Below are positions 7,847-15,966 of a stretch of 64,000 nt of DNA, piece after piece. The stretch's first letter is position 1. Each line of letters opens with the position of its first letter. The position numbers and the translations under genes are program-made. The stretch covers positions 186,001-250,000 of the forward strand of contig NZ_BMRF01000001.1 of assembly GCF_014648495.1 (NCBI RefSeq), in the 5' to 3' direction. The notes beneath the pieces were generated by a model that saw only the letters and a list, made by a program, of their open reading frames with translations, had not been told where the DNA came from and did no database searches. This stretch comes from Actinomadura cremea (GTDB lineage Bacteria; Actinomycetota; Actinomycetes; Streptosporangiales; Streptosporangiaceae).

Positions 7847-9085
7847 ATGTCTCGCACCAGCGGGCGCCTGCGAAGATCCGGCGCAGTGGCCATCGGCATC
7901 ATGGCCATGGGCACCGTCGCCGCCATCACGCCCCCCGCCGCCGCCGCGACCGTCTACGGCGAGGACTTCTCCGACGGGCTCGGCACCTTCACCGGCACGG
8001 GCTCGGTCGGCACCGGCGACGGCGCCGCCCTGCTGCGCGGGTCGCTGTTCTCCGACCCGTCCATGACCTCCGCGCCGATCGACCTGACCGGGCACGGCGA
8101 CGTGGCGGTCTCCTACACTCGGGCGACCTCGGGGCTGGACCTCGGTGAGAGCTTCACCGTGGCCTACTCGGTCGACGGCGGCCCGTTCACCACGCTGGAG
8201 TCGGCGCGCGACGCCGTGGGCGCGGCGTCGTTCGGCCTGCCCGCGTCGGTCGACGGCCGCGACCTGCGGCTGCGGTTCTCGCTCGACGCCGGCAGCCCGC
8301 TGGAGACGCTGACCGTCGACGACGTCCGCGTCGAGGCCGGGGGCGGCGGTGAGCCCCCGGGCGGGTCGCTGCCCCCGGTGGACGACGTCACCGCGCCCGG
8401 TCCGTACGCGGTGACCGTCGACGAGTCCGCGGGACCGGATGACGACGGCTGGCTGGTGTACCCGACCAACGCCGGCCAGGACGGTGTCGACCATCCGATC
8501 CTCGTCTGGGGTCCGGGCGCGGGGTCCGACCCCGCCGACTACGAGGACATGCTGCGCCAGTGGGCGTCGCACGGATTCGTCGTCTACAGCGAGGTCTCGT
8601 CCAGCAGCGGCGACTACATGGTCGACGCCCTGGACTGGCTGGAGGACCAGAACGCGAGCCCGTCCGCCCCGCTGTACCAGGACCTCGACACGTCCGAAGT
8701 GGCCTTCGGCGGCCACTCCCGGGGGTCGCTCGGGACGTTCGACGTGGCCGACGAGCCGCGGCTGACGACCACGATCCACGTGGCCGGCGGCTCCTTCGAC
8801 GGCAACGGCCCGGACAACCTCCGCAAGCCCGCCCTCTACATCGGCGGCGACGACGACTTCGCCACCGGGAACATGGAGACGGACTACTCCGGCACCGACG
8901 TTCCGGTGTGGTTCAACATCCTCGACAACACCGACCACATCCTCGCCACGCGCAACGGCCAGCACATCATCACCGCGTGGCTGCGGTGGCAGTTGGCCGA
9001 CGAGGAGTTCCGCCGCACGGAGAACTTCCTCAGCCCCGCCTGCACCTTCTGCGACCTCGGCGACGTCCGGTACAAGAACTGGTGA
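7847..9085 (+). CDS. Secreted esterase/lipase-type alpha/beta hydrolase with N-terminal beta domain
   Basis: I choose ATG 7847 (412 residues) because it begins a clear signal peptide (MSRTSGRLRRSGAVA, hydrophobic core, cleavage near AAAATV). A beta-rich domain of about 120 residues follows (YGEDFSDGLGTFTG), which may bind a surface or carbohydrate. After a Gly/Pro linker comes a chlorophyllase/PET-hydrolase-like alpha/beta hydrolase: GPGAGSD forms the oxyanion region, GGHSRGS carries the nucleophile Ser, GGDDDFA the acid and NTDHIL the His. Two C-terminal cysteines (ACTFC) probably form a disulfide. The protein should hydrolyse extracellular esters; polyester activity is possible but not shown. 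A strong hairpin follows the stop. Confidence 0.85.
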   Translation: MSRTSGRLRRSGAVAIGIMAMGTVAAITPPAAAATVYGEDFSDGLGTFTGTGSVGTGDGAALLRGSLFSDPSMTSAPIDLTGHGDVAVSYTRATSGLDLGESFTVAYSVDGGPFTTLESARDAVGAASFGLPASVDGRDLRLRFSLDAGSPLETLTVDDVRVEAGGGGEPPGGSLPPVDDVTAPGPYAVTVDESAGPDDDGWLVYPTNAGQDGVDHPILVWGPGAGSDPADYEDMLRQWASHGFVVYSEVSSSSGDYMVDALDWLEDQNASPSAPLYQDLDTSEVAFGGHSRGSLGTFDVADEPRLTTTIHVAGGSFDGNGPDNLRKPALYIGGDDDFATGNMETDYSGTDVPVWFNILDNTDHILATRNGQHIITAWLRWQLADEEFRRTENFLSPACTFCDLGDVRYKNW

Positions 9086-9102
9086 CGCCGCGGTGACCGG
9101 CC

Positions 9103-9132
9103 GCCGCCCCGCCGTTCCACCGGCGGGGCGGC
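9103..9132 (+). terminator. GC-rich terminator hairpin
   Basis: GCCGCCCCGCCG (9103-9114) pairs perfectly with 9121-9132 around a 6-base loop, 18 bp after the esterase stop. No U-tract is present, which is usual for actinomycete terminators. Confidence 0.6.
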
Positions 9133-9159
9133 GCCGTCCGCGTTGTCCGGAGGACACCG

Positions 9160-9453
9160 ATGGGCTCCCCGCACCCCCACCGCCCCGGGCTCTACACCCA
9201 CCTGACCTGCCTCTACTTCGCGCCGACCGCGCTGAGCCGCCGGGTCCACGCCGGCGAGACGCCCACCCAGGCGCAGATCGACCAGGCGCAGACCTGGCTG
9301 AACCTCGACTGGCCCCGGACGGCGCTCGACCTGGCCGTCGGCGTCTGCTTCGCCGCACCGGCCCTGCTGCCCCGCCGCTCCGGGCCGCCCCTGACCCACC
9401 GGGACGCCGGCGCCCCGGCCGCCGCCCACGCGACCCGACCGGCCGGGGCGTAA
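9160..9453 (+). CDS. Small hypothetical protein
   Basis: A 97-residue frame starts at ATG 9160 with an ideal GGAGGA site five bases upstream, which is the main reason to believe it is translated. It contains one hydrophobic stretch (LDLAVGVCFAAPALL) and a Pro/Ala-rich tail. I recognise no family. It could be the truncated remains of a membrane protein. Confidence 0.42.
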   Translation: MGSPHPHRPGLYTHLTCLYFAPTALSRRVHAGETPTQAQIDQAQTWLNLDWPRTALDLAVGVCFAAPALLPRRSGPPLTHRDAGAPAAAHATRPAGA

Positions 9454-9732
9454 AGATCGGGAAGAACATCCTGCGGGTGGTTGTTGGTAGGTCTTTGGAA
9501 GGCTCTTGACCAGGGAAAAGATCGATTTGGGCCTGGTTTGCTTTCCTTGACATGGTTGGTACGTTCAACCTGAATCACCCAAGCAGCGTCCAGAGCTGCA
9601 GTCGGCCGTGCAGGGATACGGCCGCCGGTCGCGGAGCGGATCACGCACGCGACGCGCGCCATACATGCGCGCCCCCTCAAGAGCAGTCGCTCAGAGAAAT
9701 CCGACAATCCAGTGCCGCATGCGCGGCGCGAA
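9454..9732. other. Intergenic region upstream of the riboswitch
   Basis: No gene is supported here. TTGACA at 9547-9552 is the best -35-like hexamer and could start the transcript that carries the riboswitch, but the -10 at the proper distance (CTGAAT) is poor. Confidence 0.35.
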
Positions 9733-9863
9733 GGCCGAGTCCGCGCAGGTCCACCAGGGCCGAGCGGAGCCGGGGACCCAAGTTCCACGGGGTGAATCGG
9801 CGTGCCCCGAGTACGCCGTAGGGCAGCTTCCATGCCCGAATCCGTCAGCTAACCCGGTAGGCC
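9733..9863 (+). promoter_or_regulatory. Cyclic di-AMP riboswitch (ydaO/yuaA type)
   Basis: The element opens with GGCCGAGTCC (9733) and closes with CCCGGTAGGCC (9863), which form the basal stem. In between are the conserved blocks of the actinobacterial ydaO class: GAGCCGGGGACCC, CGGGGTGAATCGG, GTAGGGCAGCTTCC, CCCGAATCCGTCAGCTAAC. The aptamer ends 26 bases before the start of a CHAP-domain wall enzyme, the classic gene type controlled by this riboswitch in actinobacteria. Binding of c-di-AMP normally turns expression off. The ribosome site AAGGAG sits in the loop of a small GGGA/TCCC hairpin just downstream. Confidence 0.9.
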
Positions 9864-9888
9864 TCATGGGAGACAAGGAGTTCCCTGC

Positions 9889-10713
9889 ATGACCGGTCGT
9901 TTCGATCGACTTACCGAGTCCGTGAAGCGTCTCAACCCCCAGGCCGCCGCCAAGCGGCTGGGCAACGAAACCGCGATCAAGCGCATGACCCCCGAGGACC
10001 GGGCCGTCGGCCTCGCCGTCGGCGCGGTGCTGGCCGGCGCCGTCGGCCTGTCGGTCTTCCAGCCGCTCGGCGGCGCGGACGCGACCACCGAGGCCTCCGG
10101 CGCGCACGCCGGGACCGCCGCCGCCGCGGTGTCGCAGAGCTCCGAGAAGGGCGAGGCGTCGGGCACGATGACGACGGCCGAGGCCCGCGCCGAGGGCTGG
10201 AAGGTGCCGCCGCGCGCCGTCGAGGCGTCCGAGGTGATCGACCTGGCCAAGGAGCAGGTCGGCATCGAGGAGGAGGGCGCCGGCGAGATGACCAAGTTCC
10301 ACGACTGGTACGTCTCCACGCCGCACGCCGAGGCGACCGCGGCCCGCGACGGCGGCTTCTCGGTGGACGCCTACAAGGGCGCCCAGTGGTGCGACATGTT
10401 CGTGTCCTGGCTCGGCTCGCAGACCGGGGTCAAGAACATGGGCTGGGACGCCTACACCGTCCAGCACGCGAGCTGGTTCAAGGACAACGACCGCTGGGGC
10501 GAGAAGCCCAAGCCCGGCGCGGTCGTCTTCTACGACTGGAGCGCGGGCTCGGGCGGCGACATCGGCGACATCGACCACGTCGGCATCGTCGAGGAGGACA
10601 ACGGCGACGGAACCATCAGCACGATCGAGGGCAACGTCGACAACTCCGTCCAGGAGAAGACCCGCGACAAGGGGCAGGTCGTCGGCTACGGCTACCCCGA
10701 CTACGCCGCCTGA
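9889..10713 (+). CDS. CHAP-domain cell-wall amidase/endopeptidase
   Basis: The 274-residue protein starts at ATG 9889 after AAGGAG. A cytoplasmic N-terminus and a single hydrophobic segment (about 38-60) anchor or export it. An Ala/Ser/Glu-rich linker leads to a CHAP domain (about 115-274) with catalytic Cys168 (GAQWCDMFVSW) and His230 (DIDHVGIV), plus the NVDN block. CHAP enzymes cleave peptidoglycan peptides. The c-di-AMP riboswitch immediately upstream ties its expression to osmotic or wall-stress second-messenger levels. A hairpin follows the stop. The precise bond cut is not known. Confidence 0.9.
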   Translation: MTGRFDRLTESVKRLNPQAAAKRLGNETAIKRMTPEDRAVGLAVGAVLAGAVGLSVFQPLGGADATTEASGAHAGTAAAAVSQSSEKGEASGTMTTAEARAEGWKVPPRAVEASEVIDLAKEQVGIEEEGAGEMTKFHDWYVSTPHAEATAARDGGFSVDAYKGAQWCDMFVSWLGSQTGVKNMGWDAYTVQHASWFKDNDRWGEKPKPGAVVFYDWSAGSGGDIGDIDHVGIVEEDNGDGTISTIEGNVDNSVQEKTRDKGQVVGYGYPDYAA

Positions 10714-10721
10714 TCCGCGAA

Positions 10722-10770
10722 GGCGCACCCCGAAGGCGTCCGGCACACCGCCGGGCGCCTTCGGCGTGCC
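10722..10770 (+). terminator. Hairpin after the CHAP gene
   Basis: CCGAAGGCG at 10730-10738 pairs with CGCCTTCGG at 10755-10763. The helix extends imperfectly outward to about 10722 and 10770. It lies 9 bp after the stop. Confidence 0.5.
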
Positions 10771-10918
10771 CGGCACGGCGGCTTCGGCGTGCCCGCACGG
10801 CGGCCCTCCGGTGTGAGGCGGACGGGCTCCACGGCCTGGCGGACGTCTGGCGCCTCAACGGCACCGGCATCCTCGACATCCACCGGAAAGTCGGCCGTCC
10901 GGGCGACCGGGCGCGGGG

Positions 10919-12424
10919 TCACGGAGGGGCGTCGGGGGCGCGGCAGCTGGCGGCGCGCAGGAGGCCGTCCAGGTCGGGGAGGCGCTCGAGCTGCTTGACC
11001 GCGCGGGCGGTGCGGTAGTTGTGCGCCAGGCGCTCGCGGTGGCGCTGGACGAACTCCCAGTAGCCGGCGGTGTAGGGGCAGGCGCGCTCGCCGGTGCGTT
11101 CGGTGGGCCGGTAGGCGCAGGGGCCGCACAGGTCGCTCATGGTGTTGATGTAGGCGCCCCCGGAGGCGTACGGCTTGGTGGTGATGCGGCCGCCGTCGGC
11201 GTACTGGGACATGCCGATCACGTTGGCGAGCATCACCCAGTCGTATCCGTCGACGAAGCAGCGGTGGAACCAGTCGGTCACCGCCGCCGGGTCCCAGCCG
11301 CGCTGCAGGGCGTGGTTGCCCAGGATCATCAGCCGGGGAATGTGGTGCACCCAGCCCCGGTCGCGGACCTGCGCCAGGATGGTCGACAGGCAGCGGGCCT
11401 GGACGGCGTCGGCGTCCAGGCGCGCGAACCAGTCGGGCAGCGGCGCATGGTGCCCCAGGGCGTTGGACTCGCGGTAGGCGGGGCCGAAGTACCAGTAGAG
11501 GTTCCAGATGTACTCGCGCCAGCCGGCGACCTGCCGGATGTAGCCCTCGACGGAGTTGAGCGGCGCGTCGCCCGTCCGGTAGGCGCCTTCGGCCGCTTCG
11601 ACGCACTCGGCCGGGTCCAGCAGCCCGAGGTTGAGCGCGGCGGACAGCATGCTGTGGCTCATGGTCCAGTCGTCCGCCAGGATCGCGTCCTCCCACCGGC
11701 CGAAGGTGGGCAGCCGCTTCCGGACGAACGCGCGCAGCGCCCGCCGGGCCTCGGCGCGGCGGGCGGGGAAGCGGCGCGGCCCGTCGCGGCCGACGAAGGC
11801 CGCCTCCCCGCTCCGCTCCCACCGGTCCAGGTCGGCCCGGACCTCCTCGTCGATGGCGTCCTCGCGCGGGCGGTAGGGGGCCGGGACCGGCAGGACCGCC
11901 GCGCCCTTGGGCGGGGGCTCGCGGTTGTCGGTGTCCAGGTTCCACGTGCCGCCGGCCGGACCGTCGCCGTCCATCAGCAGGTCGTGGTCTCGGCGGACGT
12001 GCCGGTAGAAGTCCTCCATCCGCAGCCGCCCGCCGCGGGACTCCGCCCACCGGGCGAAGGCGTCCGGTCGCACGAGGAATCCGCGCGGCTCCAGGACCTC
12101 CACCTGCGCCAGCCCCCGGACGAAGCGGAGGGCGGCGTGCGACGTCGGATGGTGGACGGTCACGGGCGCGTCGCCCACGGCCCGCGCCAGGCCCTCGCGG
12201 TAGGTCTCCGCCCGGACGTAGCGCACCCGGTCGCCGAGTTCGGCCGCGCGGTGCCGCATCGCGGACAGCATCAGGTGCGCCTTGGCACGGTGGAAGCGGC
12301 GCCGCCGGAAGACCGCCCGCGACTCGATCATGACGATCTCGCTGTCCGGCCGCAGGAAGTGCGGGCCGAGCTGGTCGCCGAACAGCCAGTGGAACGTGGC
12401 CTGCGAGCGGTCGTGACCTCCCAC
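10919..12424 (-). CDS. Cryptochrome/photolyase-related protein (FeS-BCP, PhrB-like)
   Basis: I place the start at GTG 12424 (501 residues) because GGGGGAGGA lies just upstream and the family N-terminus TFHWLFGDQLGPHF follows within a few residues; the upstream in-frame extension is low-complexity Arg-rich. The protein matches the bacterial FeS-type cryptochrome/photolyase group: GGTWNLDTDNREPPP, SHSMLSAALNLGLL, VEGYIRQVAGWREY and IPRLMILGNHAL. The four cluster cysteines are plausibly in the segment around DLCGPCAYRPTERTG and ACPYTAGYW. These enzymes bind FAD and a [4Fe-4S] cluster and repair (6-4) photoproducts using blue light. The gene is monocistronic. Confidence 0.9.
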   Translation of the reverse strand: MGGHDRSQATFHWLFGDQLGPHFLRPDSEIVMIESRAVFRRRRFHRAKAHLMLSAMRHRAAELGDRVRYVRAETYREGLARAVGDAPVTVHHPTSHAALRFVRGLAQVEVLEPRGFLVRPDAFARWAESRGGRLRMEDFYRHVRRDHDLLMDGDGPAGGTWNLDTDNREPPPKGAAVLPVPAPYRPREDAIDEEVRADLDRWERSGEAAFVGRDGPRRFPARRAEARRALRAFVRKRLPTFGRWEDAILADDWTMSHSMLSAALNLGLLDPAECVEAAEGAYRTGDAPLNSVEGYIRQVAGWREYIWNLYWYFGPAYRESNALGHHAPLPDWFARLDADAVQARCLSTILAQVRDRGWVHHIPRLMILGNHALQRGWDPAAVTDWFHRCFVDGYDWVMLANVIGMSQYADGGRITTKPYASGGAYINTMSDLCGPCAYRPTERTGERACPYTAGYWEFVQRHRERLAHNYRTARAVKQLERLPDLDGLLRAASCRAPDAPP

Positions 12425-12620
12425 GCGCGTCCTCCCCCGAGTTCCCTGAACGCTCACCGGTCCGGCGGCGTCATGCCTCCGGGATGTCGATCCCGGCGCC
12501 GGTGTCGAGGCCCGGACGCCCGCGCGGGAGCGCGCCGTCCGGGCCGACCGGGCCGTCTTGGCTCCTACCTCTCTCCCACCGGCGGAAACGGCACCCCGCC
12601 CGGATTCGGCGGCGGCGCGC
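12425..12620. other. Intergenic region, nothing recognisable
   Basis: The stretch upstream of the photolyase start holds the GGGGGAGGA ribosome site for that gene and presumably its promoter. I see no coding frame or repeat that can be supported. Confidence 0.3.
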
Positions 12621-12621
12621 G

Positions 12622-12697
12622 TCAGGGACGCACGAGCACCGTGAGCGCGCGGCGCTCGTCCATGGCCCGGTAGCCGTCGGGGACGCCGTCCGAGATC
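12622..12697 (-). pseudogene. Zinc alcohol dehydrogenase C-terminal fragment
   Basis: The minus strand ending at 12622 encodes DGVPDGYRAMDERRALTVLVRP and a stop. GYRAMDERRA is the characteristic tail of zinc-dependent alcohol dehydrogenases of the formaldehyde-dehydrogenase type. Only about 24 codons survive. The 5' part is replaced at about 12698 by an unrelated gene fragment on the other strand. Confidence 0.55.
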
Positions 12698-12701
12698 CTT
12701 C

Positions 12702-12935
12702 CGGCAGCGCCGGGCGTCCCACGACGTCCAGTTCCATCGCAGCGGCCGCAAGCGCCTGCACCACCCCGTCGTCGGGCGGCTCGACCTCGACTACGAGGCG
12801 ATGGATCCGCCGTCCGAGCCCGGACCGGTCCTCAACGTCTACACCGCCCCGCCGGGCGGCCCCACCGCGGACGGGCTCAAGATGCTCGCCGGCTGGGCCG
12901 CCGGCGAGACGGGGAAGGTGCCCGACCGGCCCTGA
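12702..12935 (+). pseudogene. MmyB-like XRE regulator C-terminal fragment
   Basis: The plus strand from about 12714 to the stop at 12935 encodes ASHDVQFHRSGRKRLHHPVV, LDLDYEAMD and VLNVYTAPPGG. This is the C-terminal block of the MmyB-type ligand-binding domain found in XRE regulators. The helix-turn-helix and most of the ligand domain are missing, so about 75 of an expected 280 residues remain. It abuts the dehydrogenase tail on the opposite strand, which marks a recombination scar. Confidence 0.6.
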
Positions 12936-13043
12936 TCGCGGCCCGCGGCGATGGTCCGCTCGAACGCGCCCAGCGGACGGACGATGCGACCGTGACTCGT
13001 CGCCATTGCTGCGATCCGTCCCTTCGTGTTCTCGGTGAGGGGG

Positions 13044-13712
13044 TCAGAAGCTCGACCAGATCGTCTCGATGTCGAGCACGCGGTTGCGGCGCCGCATCAG
13101 GACCCGTTCCGTGGCCGCGAGGACGCCCGCGAAGACCAGGAGGGCGGTGAGCCACACCGGCGTCGCGACCGGCGACGTGAACGTTCCGACCCGGTCGGCG
13201 ATCACGGGGACGCCGGTGACGATCTCGATCGCCTGCGGAACGGCCAGGACGAGGTTGGCCACCAGGATCGCGATCGCGAGGCCGCCGATCGTCCGGCTCA
13301 GCCGCGGATGCCGGCGGGCCAGCCTGCCGCGCAGGTTTTCGGCGGTGCCGGCCACGGGGGCGAGGCGCCGTTCCTCGCCGGAGTCGAGGACGAGGTGCAT
13401 CCGGGTGACGCCGTAGGCCGATGCCTTGACCTCGATCGTCCCGCCCGGGACCGCGAACGCGGCCGGAACGTCGCTCTTCTCCTGCCAGGCGCCGTCCAGG
13501 TACAGCTCGGCCAGCCAGTCGACGTCCTTCATGGCGATGTCGACCGCCCAGGTGTGCCCGGGACCGTCCGGGCCGTCGTGGACGATCGTGTACACCGCGC
13601 GGTGGAGCATCTCCCTGCGCCGGAACGGGCGAAGCCGTTTCCTCTCCTCCGCGCCGCCGCCGCGGGCGCTCATGGACGCACCTCGGCGGAGGCGGTCGAC
13701 GAAACGAAGCAT
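13044..13712 (-). CDS. Hypothetical membrane protein
   Basis: The 222-residue frame starts at ATG 13712 behind AGGGAGG; an alternative ATG at 13673 would trim 13 residues. A soluble N-terminal half with beta-rich character (HTWAVDIAMKDVDWLAELYL, GTIEVKASAYGVTRMHLVL) is followed by two transmembrane segments (GGLAIAILVANLVLAVP and WLTALLVFAGVLAAT) and a short basic tail ending in WSSF. I do not recognise a family. It lies downstream of the ABC exporter genes on the same strand but is separated by about 200 bp, so membership of that operon is uncertain. Confidence 0.6.
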   Translation of the reverse strand: MLRFVDRLRRGASMSARGGGAEERKRLRPFRRREMLHRAVYTIVHDGPDGPGHTWAVDIAMKDVDWLAELYLDGAWQEKSDVPAAFAVPGGTIEVKASAYGVTRMHLVLDSGEERRLAPVAGTAENLRGRLARRHPRLSRTIGGLAIAILVANLVLAVPQAIEIVTGVPVIADRVGTFTSPVATPVWLTALLVFAGVLAATERVLMRRRNRVLDIETIWSSF

Positions 13713-13919
13713 GATCCCTCCCTGCGGGACGGAGCCGAGGGCGGCGCTCACTTGCCCCCGACGCCCCCGCTCGCCGGGAACCAGTCGCGCAGCGCCCTGC
13801 GCAGGCCGGGCACCGCGTGGTCGAAGTGCGTGGCGGGCGCCGTGCGCGCCTGCTTGTGCTCGCGGCGTTCCTTCCCCGAGAACACGCCGGTCACCTCGCA
13901 TTCGACGGCGGCTACGCCG

Positions 13920-14639
13920 TCACCGGCGGGGTTCCCAGCGGAAGAGCCGGGAGGCGAGGGCGACGGCGACGACGACCCAGGACAGCGTCGGGACGAGCAG
14001 GATGAGGGAGTCGGCGACGGGGGCACCGCCGTTCCAGGCGTTGACGGCGAGTTCGGTGGCCGAGCCGCCGGGCAGCAGCCGCTTGAGCGGGGCGAGCTCC
14101 TCGGTGCCGGTGAGCCCCACCCAGGAGGAGACGGCGATGACGCCGAGGCTGACGGGCAGCGTGGTGACCTGGGCGTGCTCGGGCGAGTTGGTCAGACCGG
14201 CCGTGGCCAGCCCCAGCCCGATCATCATGGCGGTCGTGGCCACGACCGCCGCCGCCAGCAGGGCGATGTCGGCGGGCGCACCGGCGACGGCGCCCAGCAC
14301 GGCCAGCAGGACGGCGACCTGGATGAGCGAGATGGCGGTGACCGGGATCAGCAGCCCGGCCAGGATGCCGGAGTCGGGGGCCGCGGTGGAGCGCAGCCGC
14401 TTGAGGAACAGGTTCTGCCGGCGGGAGGCCAGCGTGGTCACCGTGGTGGTGTAGAGCCCGAACGCGCCCACCGTGAACATCATGATCGCGGCGATGTAGC
14501 CGAGACTGCCGATCTCGGCGAAGGTCTCGTGCTGCTGGATGAAGAACGCGCTGACCGCCACGGGCATCACCATGCTGGTGACCAGCACCAGGCGGTTCCG
14601 GAAGATCTGGATCAGCTCGCCGAGAGCGATGGAGAGCAT
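13920..14639 (-). CDS. ABC-2 type transporter permease
   Basis: The 239-residue integral membrane protein starts at ATG 14639. It shows about six hydrophobic segments and the ABC-2 pattern of a cytoplasmic N-terminus (ELIQIFRNRLVLV) with a central conserved region (ASRRQNLFLKRLRSTAAP). It follows the ATPase gene by 33 bp and would form an exporter with it as a homodimer. Antibiotic, lipid or peptide export are the usual roles. The divergent two-component system probably controls it. Confidence 0.86.
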   Translation of the reverse strand: MLSIALGELIQIFRNRLVLVTSMVMPVAVSAFFIQQHETFAEIGSLGYIAAIMMFTVGAFGLYTTTVTTLASRRQNLFLKRLRSTAAPDSGILAGLLIPVTAISLIQVAVLLAVLGAVAGAPADIALLAAAVVATTAMMIGLGLATAGLTNSPEHAQVTTLPVSLGVIAVSSWVGLTGTEELAPLKRLLPGGSATELAVNAWNGGAPVADSLILLVPTLSWVVVAVALASRLFRWEPRR

Positions 14640-14672
14640 GCCGGAGGTCCTTTCCTGTCGAGGGGTCGGGGT

Positions 14673-15557
14673 CTACCGGTCGCCGATGGCGCGGAAGACG
14701 TCGTCGAGCCGGGTCGGTCCGGCCTCGAGCTCCTGCGGCTCCACGCCGTTGTGGTGCGCCCAGTGGAGCAGCGCGTACAGGTCCTTGGGCAGGTTGTGGG
14801 TCTCGATGAGGTACCTGCCGTCGGCCTCGCGCGCGGCCTGGATCGGGAGCGCCGGCGCCGTGGGCGGGAGCAGGAAGCGGATGGTGGCGGGGAGGGTCCG
14901 CGTCAGTTCGGCGACGGTCCCCTCCCGGTGGAAGGCGCCCTCGTGCATGAGCCCGATGCGGTCGGCGCGCTGCTGGGCCTCTTCGAGGTAGTGGGTCGTG
15001 AGGACGATCGTGGCCCCCTCCTCGCGCAGCCGGTCGACCGAGTCCCAGAGGTCGTCGCGGGCCTGGATGTCGAGGCCGGTGGTGGGCTCGTCCAGGAAGA
15101 TCAGCTCGGGTGCCCCGTACACGGCGGTGGCGAAGTCCAGGCGCCGCTTCTCGCCGCCCGACAGCTGCGCCACCTTGGTGCCGGCCTTGCGGGTCAGGCC
15201 GACGACGCCGAGCACGCGGTCGACGCTGTCCCTGCGCCGGGTCAGCCCGCCGATCAGCCGCACCGACTCCTTGACCGTCAGGTCCGGGGAGAAGCCGCTC
15301 TCCTGCAGCATGACGCCCATCCGGGGACGGACGGCGCGGCGGTCGCGGGGGTCGCGGCCGAAGACCCGCACGGTGCCCGAGGTCGCCGTGCGGTGGCCCT
15401 CGATGGTCTCCAGGGTCGAGGTCTTCCCCGCTCCGTTCGTGCCGAGCAGCGCGTAGAGTTCCCCGGGCCGCACCTGGAAGGACAGGTCCTTCACGGCGTG
15501 GAAGTCGCCGTACTCGAGGTTCAGGCGTTCAACGTCGATCACGGGTGTCGAGGTCAT
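14673..15557 (-). CDS. ABC transporter ATP-binding protein (exporter type)
   Basis: I choose ATG 15557 (294 residues), where MTSTPVIDVERLNLEYG begins a standard ABC domain. Motifs are Walker A GTNGAGKT, signature LSGGEKRRL, Walker B LIFLDEPTTGLD and the H-loop TTHYLEE. A C-terminal extension of about 80 residues ends in RLDDVFRAIGD, typical of DrrA/NodI-like exporter ATPases. It pairs with the permease downstream. The start is divergent from the small-protein/histidine-kinase/response-regulator operon, an arrangement typical of inducible antibiotic-detoxification modules. Confidence 0.88.
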   Translation of the reverse strand: MTSTPVIDVERLNLEYGDFHAVKDLSFQVRPGELYALLGTNGAGKTSTLETIEGHRTATSGTVRVFGRDPRDRRAVRPRMGVMLQESGFSPDLTVKESVRLIGGLTRRRDSVDRVLGVVGLTRKAGTKVAQLSGGEKRRLDFATAVYGAPELIFLDEPTTGLDIQARDDLWDSVDRLREEGATIVLTTHYLEEAQQRADRIGLMHEGAFHREGTVAELTRTLPATIRFLLPPTAPALPIQAAREADGRYLIETHNLPKDLYALLHWAHHNGVEPQELEAGPTRLDDVFRAIGDR

Positions 15558-15723
15558 GCCAACGATTCCAGCAGCCGCCGCGAACGCGGCCCAGTGAGGC
15601 CACGTCACCACCTGACCATGACGTTCGTCCAACAGAAGGCATGACGTGGTGTCACTGTCGACATCTGGGAGCCGAACGGATACTGGGTGATCGAACTCTG
15701 CTGTTCGACCCCGGAGAGCCGCA

Positions 15724-15942
15724 ATGGACATCAGACCGCTGCGCACGTTGCTGGCGGCCAACATGACCGTCTTCCTCCTGGTCTGCGTGGCGTTCCTCGT
15801 CCACCGCCTCGGCGCCGGCCTCTTCCCGGACGGGATGGAGTCCTGGTTCGAGGACAACCGGTGGGTGATGTGGGCGGCGATGGTCCTGACCGCGACGAGC
15901 GCGCTGGCGATCCCGCTGCTCAGCCTGAAGACTCATCGGTGA
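15724..15942 (+). CDS. Small two-helix membrane protein
   Basis: The 72-residue protein starts at ATG 15724 after GGAGAG and has two predicted transmembrane helices (about 9-27 and 48-66) joined by a loop rich in Trp and acidic residues. It is 24 bp upstream of the histidine kinase and likely co-transcribed. Similar positions are held by small accessory proteins in LiaFSR/DesKR-like operons, but no family is recognised and the accessory role is an inference. Confidence 0.62.
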   Translation: MDIRPLRTLLAANMTVFLLVCVAFLVHRLGAGLFPDGMESWFEDNRWVMWAAMVLTATSALAIPLLSLKTHR

Positions 15943-15966
15943 GGCCGGAACCCGGGGGGGGCGCGC

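Noticed and set aside
10701-12673. Long open frames on both strands overlapping the photolyase gene
   Set aside because: Low-complexity Arg/Ala/Gly composition and no family features. The photolyase frame explains the region fully.
13748-13894. 48-codon minus-strand ORF between the ABC permease and the membrane-protein gene
   Set aside because: The GTG start has no properly spaced ribosome site and the peptide matches nothing. It could be a remnant but cannot be supported.
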